From: Solitalea lacus
GTDB taxonomy: Bacteria > Bacteroidota > Bacteroidia > Sphingobacteriales > Sphingobacteriaceae
Assembly (NCBI RefSeq): GCF_022014595.1
Contig: NZ_CP091740.1
Span: 2,406,200 to 2,470,199, forward strand
Direction of reading: 5' to 3'
Length of the DNA stretch: 64,000 nucleotides
Made by a program: the position numbers and the translations under genes. The notes beneath the pieces were generated by a model. The model was not told where the DNA came from, searched no databases, and worked only from the letters and a program-made list of their open reading frames with translations. Shown in pieces: positions 55,337 through 62,191 of the stretch (position 1 is its first letter; each line of letters begins with the position of its first letter).

Positions 55337-55413
55337 ACCGCCGTATACGAGAACCGTACGTACGGTGGTGTGAGAGGACAGATAGGGAAATAATCCCTAT
55401 CTTCCTACTCGAT
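55337..55413 (+). ncRNA. Group II intron domains V and VI, copy 1
   Basis: Domain V: ACCGCCGTA (55337-55345) pairs with TACGGTGGT (55361-55369), TACG with CGTA, with the conserved two-base CG bulge at 55359-55360. The catalytic triad reads CGC, as in class C. Domain VI: GATAGGGA/TCCCTATC (55381-55401) with a candidate branch-point A at 55407, seven bases from the 3' end. Confidence 0.85.
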
Positions 55414-55516
55414 GTGCGTCAGGCATGTTTAATAGCTCTAGGGTGCAAGTCCCGAACACGCTTTGTAGTGGGAAGTGTTAGCCGACGGCAAGGGTGTCCT
55501 TCGCGAGAAGGAATCT

Positions 55517-55521
55517 GAAGG
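55517..55521 (+). repeat. 5-bp direct repeat at the left junction of the IS (pairs with 57100-57104)
   Basis: GAAGG at 55517-55521 and again at 57100-57104, while intact copy 1 has it once. It is either a target duplication or, more likely in this family, the short sequence shared by donor and target at the recombination core. Confidence 0.75.
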
Positions 55522-55603
55522 CCGTATGTTTGTAAAGGAATAAGTTCCAGGAAGTTATGTAAATTTAAGAAAGAACCCCTAAAATTTTATAACACTGGAA
55601 CTT

Positions 55604-56683
55604 ATGCAACCACAAGTTAATCAATTAGATTTTAGCGGTCAAAACATTTATGTTGGTTTTGACGTGCACTTAAAAAGCTGGCAGGTTACCGTTATGACTG
55701 AACTGCTCACCCATAAAACCTTTTCGCAGCCACCTAAACCCGAAGTATTACACCAGTATCTCCGGCAGAATTTCCCCGGCGGCACCTATCATTCCGCCTA
55801 CGAAGCAGGCTTCTGCGGCTACTGGATCCATAACCGCTTGGAGGCTCTGGGCATTCACTCCATCGTGGTCAATCCTGCCGATATTCCCACCACCGATAAA
55901 GAAAAAGTGCAAAAAGAGGATTCCAGGGATAGCCGTAAAATCGCACACTCATTAAGAAGTGGCGCCTTAATCCCGATTTATGTTCCTTCCAGTAAAACCC
56001 TAGAGGACCGTTGTTTAGTTCGCACCCGGTCCATACTGACCAAGGACCTTGCCCGGTATAAAAACCGGGTAAAATCGTTCCTGTACTTTCATGGCATTGA
56101 ACTACCTGCGCCCTTCACCAAAAAACAGTCCCACTGGTCGAAACCTTTTGTTGATTGGCTGGAAAGCATCGCTATGGCTGAGCAGAGTAGTAAAACGGCC
56201 CTGCAGGCCATGATTTTAGAAGCGAAACATTTGAGAGCCTCTGTATTGCAACTCACCCGGCATTTACTAGAGCTATCAAAAACAGGTACTTACCAGGAAG
56301 CCATCGCTTTACTGCGAAGTATCCCTGGCATCGGATTATTAACGGCCATGACCTTATTAACCGAGCTGGAGACGATTAACCGGTTTAAAAACACGGATCA
56401 ACTCTGCAGTTTTATAGGACTCATCCCCTCGACGCATTCAAGTGGGGAAAAAGAACTAGCCGGTACTATCACCCGACGGGGGCATAGCGTGCTGCGCAGC
56501 GCCCTGATTGAAAGTGCATGGGTAGCCGCACGCCTGGATCCGGCACTGACTAAAAGTTTTCATGAGTATTGCCGGCGAATGGAACCGAATAAGGCCATCG
56601 TAAGAATAGCCCGGAAATTACTCAACAGAATCAGGTATGTATTAATAAACAAACAAGAATATGAGTGTGCAGTGGTTAAATAA
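55604..56683 (+). CDS. IS110/IS1111-family transposase
   Basis: 359 residues. An N-terminal RuvC-like DEDD domain (GFDVHLKSW with the first Asp; YEAGFCGYW with Glu; KEDSRDSRKIA with the last Asp pair) is followed by a coiled linker and a C-terminal Transposase_20 domain with LRSIPGIGLLTAMTLLTEL and FIGLIPSTHSSG, where the Ser is the likely nucleophile. Full length with no frameshift, so it may be active. Confidence 0.95.
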   Translation: MQPQVNQLDFSGQNIYVGFDVHLKSWQVTVMTELLTHKTFSQPPKPEVLHQYLRQNFPGGTYHSAYEAGFCGYWIHNRLEALGIHSIVVNPADIPTTDKEKVQKEDSRDSRKIAHSLRSGALIPIYVPSSKTLEDRCLVRTRSILTKDLARYKNRVKSFLYFHGIELPAPFTKKQSHWSKPFVDWLESIAMAEQSSKTALQAMILEAKHLRASVLQLTRHLLELSKTGTYQEAIALLRSIPGIGLLTAMTLLTELETINRFKNTDQLCSFIGLIPSTHSSGEKELAGTITRRGHSVLRSALIESAWVAARLDPALTKSFHEYCRRMEPNKAIVRIARKLLNRIRYVLINKQEYECAVVK

Positions 56684-56696
56684 AACTAAAACGCCA

Positions 56697-57047
56697 TATA
56701 AAAACATCCTTTTAATCTGAGACTGATAACACGCTTCCTGCAGTGCTGGTCATTCTGTATCTGCTATCTGAAGGCTACAGCTCACTATCTATAAAAAATT
56801 AAACACGGCATTGCAGCCCGATTTACCGGTTCTGCTAATAGAAGGATGTTTTTATAGGCTTTTAGTTCATTGAAAAGACAGGTGTGTCTGAAGATTCAGG
56901 GCAAGAGAGTTTTCTTTAGCCATTTAGGACAATGAATACAGCAAAAAAGCCCCTGTCATTGTGGGGCTTCAAAGCTATATTCACCGTCATAAATCCTATT
57001 GCTGGTGAGTTGCTCTCCAGCAGCGCCCACTTCCTCTTCGGATTTAT
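56697..57047 (+). ncRNA. Candidate bridge (guide) RNA of the IS110-family element
   Basis: The right non-coding end folds into nested stems. Domain A: perfect 15-bp outer stem 56697-56711 / 56842-56856; inside it CTGCAGTGC (56738-56746) / GCATTGCAG (56808-56816), and CTGTA (56755-56759) / TACAG (56776-56780) closing a 16-base loop that contains ATCTGAAGG, identical to the target in the intron. ATAGAAGG (56838-56845) equals the right junction of the element. Domain B: ATAAATCC (56989-56996) / GGATTTAT (57040-57047) around GCTGG/CCAGC. Between them AAGCCCC/GGGGCTT forms another hairpin. The exact transcript ends are not known. Confidence 0.55.
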
Positions 57048-57576
57048 ATCACAAAGGTAATCATTAAAAAAACTTCCAGATCTCTTGCTTTACAACATAG
57101 AAGGAAGCCCAAGGCAAACTCTCGAGCCTACGAACAGAAACTGTATAAGAGGCAGTCATGGCAGGATAAGATTGCTAAAGAAATCAAAGTCCCACACTAC
57201 ACAGATGCCATGAATGTATATGCAGAGGCTACATGAGAGGAAAGCGATTAGACTTACCCTGAGAGATCTGATAACAATCTGGCAGCGGGAGAAGCGCAAC
57301 CTAAAGCGGAAACAGCTTGCAGGGATGCAAGCACTGGTGTTATCAGAAGTCAGCAGAAGCCATAGTATTCCAAGTAATGTTGGGAAAAGGGCTGAATGTT
57401 AAAATTGGCAAGGAAACAGCTAAATCATTTGAAGCGAAAAAAAAAAAAAAGCCGAAACACGTAAGAGAACTGTCTGCATGAGGAAAGGTCGGAAACCGAA
57501 AGTAGACTGCAGAAGGAGCTTAGCAGAAAATGAAAGAAACTGACGGAATTGCCCGAATGCGCTATCGGTTAAAGTA

Positions 57577-58854
57577 ATGCTAGAGAGAATATTCGACAGA
57601 AGGAACCTTGAAAGAGCCCTTGTTGCCGTAGAACGCAACCAAGGGGCAGCGGGTATTGACCATCTGCAGAGCGATGAACTTCGCCCCTATGTAAATGCCC
57701 ACTATCAAGCCCTACTGAAAAGTATACTCCAAGGCACTTATGAGCCACAACCCGTGCGGAAAGTAGAAATACGCAAACCACAGGGTGGCAAAAGGATGCT
57801 AGGAATTCCTTGTGTAGTGGACAGGATGCTGCAACAAGCGGTCTCCCAATGGCTAATTCCGCAGTACGAACAGGAATTTAACGAAAACAGCTTTGGTTTC
57901 AGGCCTGGTAAGAATGCCCATAAGGCAGTAATGACTGCCCAAAAGTACCTTAACACAGGCCGGGAATGGATAATAGAGCTGGATTTGGAGAAATTCTTCG
58001 ACAAGGTAAACCACCAGCAACTACTGGGTTTACTAAGTAAGAAGATTGCGGACAAACGCACCCTAAAACTAGTCAGCCTTTACCTGAAAAGCGGCATAAT
58101 GGAAGGCGGAGTGCTAAGCCCTCGCAGCGAAGGTACCCCTCAAGGTAGCCCGCTAAGCCCATTGCTTTCCAACATCATTTTAAATGAGCTGGACAAGGAG
58201 TTGGTAAAGCGGGGACATAAATTTGTGCGTTATGCCGATGATTGCAGTATCTATGTACAAAGTAAGAAAGCAGCCCAAAGAGTAGCTGCCGGAATCATAG
58301 AATACATAGAAAAGGAGCTACTACTAAAGGTAAACAGGGTAAAGACGAAAATCAGCCGACCCTCCAACAGCTACCTGCTTGGCTTCAGCTTTTATAAAAC
58401 AAAGAAAGGCTGGCAGATTAGAATAGGAGAACAGCCCTTCCAAAGGGTGAAAGCGAAATGTAAAAGGATAACCCAATCAAGTAACCCCAGCCCAGAAGCA
58501 AACAAGCTTAAAAAGCTCGATGAAATCATCAGAGGCTGGGTAAACTACTTTAAAATCGCCAATGCGAGAAGTAAAATGGAGAAACTTGATGAATGGTTAA
58601 GAACCCGATTGCGAATCAACACCTGGAGGAGATGGAAACGGATACGAACCAAAGTCTCCAACCTAATAAAACTCGAAGTAGGAAAATCATTGGCCTATCA
58701 GTGGGGCAACACAAGTAAAGGTGCAGCCAGAGTTGCACACAGCCCCATTTTACTTAGAACGCTGAATATCAGCTACTGGAAAAAGAAAGGCTATTGGGGT
58801 TTTCAGCATTATTATTGTCAATGGCAAGCCGATGGGCAACCGTCGTTATTTTAA
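57577..58854 (+). CDS. ltrA: Group II intron reverse transcriptase/maturase, copy 2
   Basis: 425 residues, identical to the copy 1 protein except for one residue near position 295 (KAKCK instead of KEKCK), so all RT motifs including YADD and the X domain are intact. It has the same start context as copy 1. Although its own intron is interrupted by the IS, the protein could still be made and act on copy 1 RNA. Confidence 0.95.
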   Translation: MLERIFDRRNLERALVAVERNQGAAGIDHLQSDELRPYVNAHYQALLKSILQGTYEPQPVRKVEIRKPQGGKRMLGIPCVVDRMLQQAVSQWLIPQYEQEFNENSFGFRPGKNAHKAVMTAQKYLNTGREWIIELDLEKFFDKVNHQQLLGLLSKKIADKRTLKLVSLYLKSGIMEGGVLSPRSEGTPQGSPLSPLLSNIILNELDKELVKRGHKFVRYADDCSIYVQSKKAAQRVAAGIIEYIEKELLLKVNRVKTKISRPSNSYLLGFSFYKTKKGWQIRIGEQPFQRVKAKCKRITQSSNPSPEANKLKKLDEIIRGWVNYFKIANARSKMEKLDEWLRTRLRINTWRRWKRIRTKVSNLIKLEVGKSLAYQWGNTSKGAARVAHSPILLRTLNISYWKKKGYWGFQHYYCQWQADGQPSLF

Positions 58855-58857
58855 CAA

Positions 58858-58934
58858 ACCGCCGTATACGAGAACCGTACGTACGGTGGTGTGAGAGGAC
58901 AGATAGGGAAATAATCCCTATCTTCCTACTCGAT
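58858..58934 (+). ncRNA. Group II intron domains V and VI, copy 2
   Basis: Same sequence and fold as in copy 1: domain V 58858-58890 with the CG bulge, and domain VI with the GATAGGGA/TCCCTATC stem. The 3' intron boundary is at 58934, eight bases from the ruvB stop. Confidence 0.85.
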
Positions 58935-58941
58935 AAACCTA

Positions 58942-59970
58942 TTAAAACAGGGTATTTCCCTTTGAAGTGTGTAGTTTCTTTAAGTGTTTATAAGCAATCT
59001 CTGTAGCTTCTCTACCACGGGCAGTGCGCATCAAATACCCCTCTTGAATTAAAAAAGGCTCATAAACTTCTTCGATAGTGCCTTCATCTTCACCAACTGC
59101 TGTCGCTATTGTCTTTAATCCAACCGGCCCCCCCTTAAACTTGTCTATTATGGTCAATAGAATTTTATTGTCCATTTCATCCAAACCGTGTTCATCCACA
59201 TTTAAAGCATTTAAAGCATAACGAGCAATTTCAGGATCGATAGAGCCATTACCTTTTACTTGCGCAAAATCACGAGTTCTACGAAGCAGTGCATTTGCTA
59301 TACGGGGAGTTCCTCTGCTACGACGTGCAATCTCATAGGCTCCTTCTTCTGAAATAGGTGTATTTAATATATCGGCTGATCGCATTACAATTGAGGTAAG
59401 TAATTTAGCATCATAGTATTCCAAGCGAGCGTTAATTCCAAACCTTGCCCGGAGGGGAGCCGTTAATAAACCAGACCGAGTAGTCGCACCAACAAGTGTA
59501 AATGGATTCAATGATATTTGCACGGAACGAGCATTCGGACCGGTTTCAAGCATAATATCAATTTTATAGTCCTCCATGGCTGAATAAAGGTACTCTTCAA
59601 CCAACGGGCTTAACCGATGAATTTCATCAATAAAAAGAATGTCGCCTTCAGATAAATTCGTCAATAAACCTGCTAAGTCACCGGGTTTATCTAATACCGG
59701 ACCTGATGTAACTTTAATTCCGGTCCCCATTTCATTAGCGATGATATATGAAAGAGTAGTTTTTCCTAAACCGGGAGGGCCATGAAGTAACACATGATCC
59801 AATGCCTCGCCTCTGTTTTTTGCCGCTTTAACAAAAATTCTAAGATTTTCCAATATCTTATCTTGACCGGTAAAGTCTTCAAACTCCTGGGGCCGTAATA
59901 CTTTTTCAATTTCCTTTTCTGTTGGAGTCAATCGTTCTGCGTTGGGATCAAGATTTGGATTCTGCATCAT
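58942..59970 (-). CDS. ruvB: Holliday junction DNA helicase RuvB
   Basis: 342 residues. AAA+ ATPase motifs: [18 protein letters not shown] (Walker A), [10 protein letters not shown] (Walker B), GATTRSGLL (sensor 1) and the [10 protein letters not shown] sensor 2 arginine, then a C-terminal winged helix with the [10 protein letters not shown] block. It drives branch migration with RuvA. Its 3' end lies 8 bases from the intron 2 end, so its ancestral terminator, shared with lysA, is now 5.5 kb away. Confidence 0.97.
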   Translation of the reverse strand: MMQNPNLDPNAERLTPTEKEIEKVLRPQEFEDFTGQDKILENLRIFVKAAKNRGEALDHVLLHGPPGLGKTTLSYIIANEMGTGIKVTSGPVLDKPGDLAGLLTNLSEGDILFIDEIHRLSPLVEEYLYSAMEDYKIDIMLETGPNARSVQISLNPFTLVGATTRSGLLTAPLRARFGINARLEYYDAKLLTSIVMRSADILNTPISEEGAYEIARRSRGTPRIANALLRRTRDFAQVKGNGSIDPEIARYALNALNVDEHGLDEMDNKILLTIIDKFKGGPVGLKTIATAVGEDEGTIEEVYEPFLIQEGYLMRTARGREATEIAYKHLKKLHTSKGNTLF

Positions 59971-60052
59971 TAATTTTTGATTTAGCCAAAAGTATTAAAA
60001 TCAACTTAAAAAACTAAAATTTTTAGTTTATTTAAAACAGTATTTCAAAAGA

Positions 60053-60090
60053 AAAAAGGTTCATTCCTTAAATGGGAACGAACCTTTTTA
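60053..60090 (-). terminator. Terminator of the MlaD-like gene
   Basis: Stem AAAAAGGTTC/GAACCTTTTT with an inner TTCC/GGGAA pairing interrupted by one mismatch, T-rich on both strands. Confidence 0.85.
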
Positions 60091-60107
60091 CAGAAAATAA
60101 AATATAG

Positions 60108-61076
60108 TTAATTCTTAATTACAACTGTATCGGGAGTGGTGTATTGTGATGGCTTTTTACCAAACATTGAAAAATGAACATAACGTTTAGGATTAAGTCT
60201 GAAATCAACCATCAGTTTATCCAAGTCAGCGGCTGTTTTATTTAAGTTATTATATAACTGATTATCGTTTAATAACAACCCTATTGAACCTTCACCTTTC
60301 TGAATTTTAGTCATTATAGCACTAACCGTAGCCATAGTTTTACTCGTATTCAACAAAGTTTCATGAATATTTGCTTTAGCAACTTGATCAGTAATGTTAT
60401 CTATGTTGGCTAAAACTCTACTGATCTTATCGTTATTATTATTTAGATTTTGAGTAATTGACTCAACATTAGCCATAATATTATTTAACCTTTCTGCACT
60501 CGTATTAAACTTAACGGTGGTTCCTTCCAGATTTTTCATGGTAACTTCAACACTCTTAAAGCTTTTTTGAACACTTTTCTGAAATTCTGGGTTAAGTATA
60601 TTATTTACAGCAGTTAATACCGAATCAATTTTAACAAGGGCATCGGTTGCTTTATCCTTTACCGGATTTAGCGATGTTATCAGTGAAGATTCAATTCCTG
60701 AGGCAAATTCAAATCCTTCTTCTGCTATTTCTGTAGAATTACCCAACTTAAAAACAATTACTTTTCCACTAAGCAAATCAGGACTTTGAATCTCAGCAAT
60801 TGAGTTTTTTGGAAATTCTAACTTTTCGGAAATATCAAAACGGGCTCTTATTTTATGATTAGGTAAAAGGTCTAAACGAGCCACGCGACCAATCTGATAT
60901 CCGTTTACCAATACAGGACGAGAGACGGTTAATCCCTCCACTCTGTCATAAACAGCATAAAATTTACGTGTATTCGAGAAAACGTCGTTACCCTTTAAAT
61001 AATTATAACCTAAAATAAGGCAAGTAATGGCCAAAGCCGTTAAAATTCCAATCTTTGTTTCGTTTGCTATTTTCAT
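60108..61076 (-). CDS. MCE/MlaD-family substrate-binding protein
   Basis: 322 residues. One N-terminal transmembrane anchor (about 8-25), a single MCE domain at about 35-115 (AVYDRVEGLTVSRPVLVNGYQIGRV, shortened: VEGLTVSRPVLVNG), then a long helical region of Asn/Ser/Lys-rich repeats (about 140-290) typical of the coiled tail of MlaD-like proteins. It should bridge the envelope in lipid transport, but no ABC permease genes are adjacent in the window. It lies 220 bases downstream of the amidase gene. Confidence 0.92.
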   Translation of the reverse strand: MKIANETKIGILTALAITCLILGYNYLKGNDVFSNTRKFYAVYDRVEGLTVSRPVLVNGYQIGRVARLDLLPNHKIRARFDISEKLEFPKNSIAEIQSPDLLSGKVIVFKLGNSTEIAEEGFEFASGIESSLITSLNPVKDKATDALVKIDSVLTAVNNILNPEFQKSVQKSFKSVEVTMKNLEGTTVKFNTSAERLNNIMANVESITQNLNNNNDKISRVLANIDNITDQVAKANIHETLLNTSKTMATVSAIMTKIQKGEGSIGLLLNDNQLYNNLNKTAADLDKLMVDFRLNPKRYVHFSMFGKKPSQYTTPDTVVIKN

Positions 61077-61198
61077 CAGACTCGTTTAAAAATAGATAGA
61101 GATAAGCACTACCTAACTCTATAATAGATAGTTATTTATAATTAACCAATAGCTAACATGGGTTAATTTCCCTTAACTCTTAGGTGGCAAAAATAAGA

Positions 61199-61259
61199 AA
61201 AACCTTCGTTCAATTATACAATGATAATGATTGTCGATTGTATAATTATCAAAGGTTTT
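61199..61259 (-). terminator. Terminator of the amidase gene with two stacked stems
   Basis: Outer AAAACCTT (61199-61206) / AAGGTTTT (61252-61259) and inner ATTATACAAT (61213-61222) / ATTGTATAAT (61237-61246), both perfect, followed on the minus strand by a T-rich tract. It lies 37 bases after the stop. Confidence 0.85.
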
Positions 61260-61296
61260 AAAATGACAGTATTTATCGTATTGGTAATCAATCAAG

Positions 61297-62151
61297 TTAA
61301 TTAGCTATTTCTAGCTCTTTTTTATATGATTTAAATGCTCTAAATATTGAAGATGCAACTTCTTCCTGTCCATCTGTGCTTGCAAGGTATTTTCCTTCTT
61401 CACGGTTAGAAACGAAACCAGTTTCAACTAATATTGAAGGCATATTGGTTCTAACCAACACAACAAATCCAGCTTGTTTCACGCCACGACTATACCTGTT
61501 ATCATTTTCACTAAATTCATCTTCAATTTTGGCTGCAATGGATAAGCTTTTGTCGAGGTTTTTATTCTGATAAAGAGAAAAGATAATATATGATTCTGGA
61601 GAGTTCGGATCAAAACCTTCGTATTTCTTTTTGTAGTTATCCTCTAGTAAAATAACCGAGTTCTCACGTTTAGCAACCTCTAAGTTATCTTTCGTACGGT
61701 GTAATCCTAATACGTATGTTTCTGTTCCATATGGAGAACTACTGTTGTTTGAGTTGCAGTGTATTGATATAAACAAATCAGCTTTGTTCTTATTAGCAAT
61801 ACTTGCCCGTTCATCTAATTCAACAAAAGTATCATCCTTACGTGTAAACACAACTTTTACATCAGGGAAGGCCTCACGAATTTGATCACCCAATTTTAAC
61901 GCAATTGAAAGAGAAATATTCTTTTCAACTGCCCACCCTCTGTTTGCGCCAATATCTTTACCTCCATGCCCCGCATCAATAACTACAGTTTTAAATTTAT
62001 AATTTGATCTTTCTTTAAATTTAATACTCTCATTATTAGTTTGTAAGTTAAAAGAAGATAAACTGATGAAAAAAAATGAAAGAGCCAAAGTGTTAAAAAC
62101 TATTCTCTCTGCTCTAAATTTCTTTAACTTTGGGGTGCTATTAAATTCCAT
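61297..62151 (-). CDS. N-acetylmuramoyl-L-alanine amidase (Amidase_3)
   Basis: 284 residues from the ATG at 62151; a TTG-started 7-codon extension is in frame but lies in the divergent promoter gap. A signal-anchor is visible at about residues 18-37. The zinc amidase fold shows VIDAGHGGKDIGANRG (zinc His), ERASIANKNKADLFISIHCNS (zinc His in SIHCN) and a C-terminal VETGFVSNREEGKYL with the catalytic Glu. It cleaves the bond between MurNAc and the peptide, so it acts in cell separation. It is divergent from lptD with only 40 bases between the starts. Confidence 0.93.
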   Translation of the reverse strand: MEFNSTPKLKKFRAERIVFNTLALSFFFISLSSFNLQTNNESIKFKERSNYKFKTVVIDAGHGGKDIGANRGWAVEKNISLSIALKLGDQIREAFPDVKVVFTRKDDTFVELDERASIANKNKADLFISIHCNSNNSSSPYGTETYVLGLHRTKDNLEVAKRENSVILLEDNYKKKYEGFDPNSPESYIIFSLYQNKNLDKSLSIAAKIEDEFSENDNRYSRGVKQAGFVVLVRTNMPSILVETGFVSNREEGKYLASTDGQEEVASSIFRAFKSYKKELEIAN

Positions 62152-62191
62152 AATCGCAAAAATAATATTCAATTAAATATTTTTAAATATT

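Larger units (their letters stand above)
53476..55413 (+). mobile_element. Group II intron, copy 1 (class C-like), intact
   Basis: Begins with GTGCG (53476), the conserved intron 5' end, immediately after the lysA terminator and ends ...CTACTCGAT at 55413 with domains V and VI. Domain I-IV RNA occupies 53476-54055, the reverse transcriptase ORF lies in domain IV. No endonuclease domain is present in the protein, and the insertion just after an intrinsic terminator fits class C introns. A 16-base A-run occurs at 53914-53929. The next copy starts without a single spacer base. Confidence 0.9.
55522..57099 (+). mobile_element. IS110-family insertion sequence, IS1111-like, 1578 bp
   Basis: Limits are set by comparison with uninterrupted intron copy 1. 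Short inverted repeats lie at or near the ends: TATGTTTGTAAAG (55525-55537) and CTTTACAACATA (57088-57099), complementary except for one base. The left non-coding part is only 82 bases but the right one is 416 bases, the layout of the IS1111 group, in which the guide RNA is encoded at the right end. Base composition is more GC-rich than the flanking host genes. Confidence 0.88.
55414..58934 (+). mobile_element. Group II intron, copy 2, interrupted by an IS110-family element
   Basis: Starts GTGCG at 55414 directly after copy 1; its first 108 bases are identical to copy 1. It is broken at 55521/57100 by a 1578-base IS, resumes at 57100-57104 (GAAGG) and runs through a second RT ORF and domains V/VI to ...CTCGAT at 58934. 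Apart from the IS, I see only a few differences from copy 1: a 2-base GC insertion near 57295, the A-run of 14 instead of 16, and four or five substitutions. Domain I is split, so it should not splice. Confidence 0.9.

Noticed and set aside
53476-58934. CRISPR array or retron
   Set aside because: The repeats are two long intron copies; there are no short regular repeats or spacers, no Cas genes, and the RT motifs are those of a group II intron maturase.
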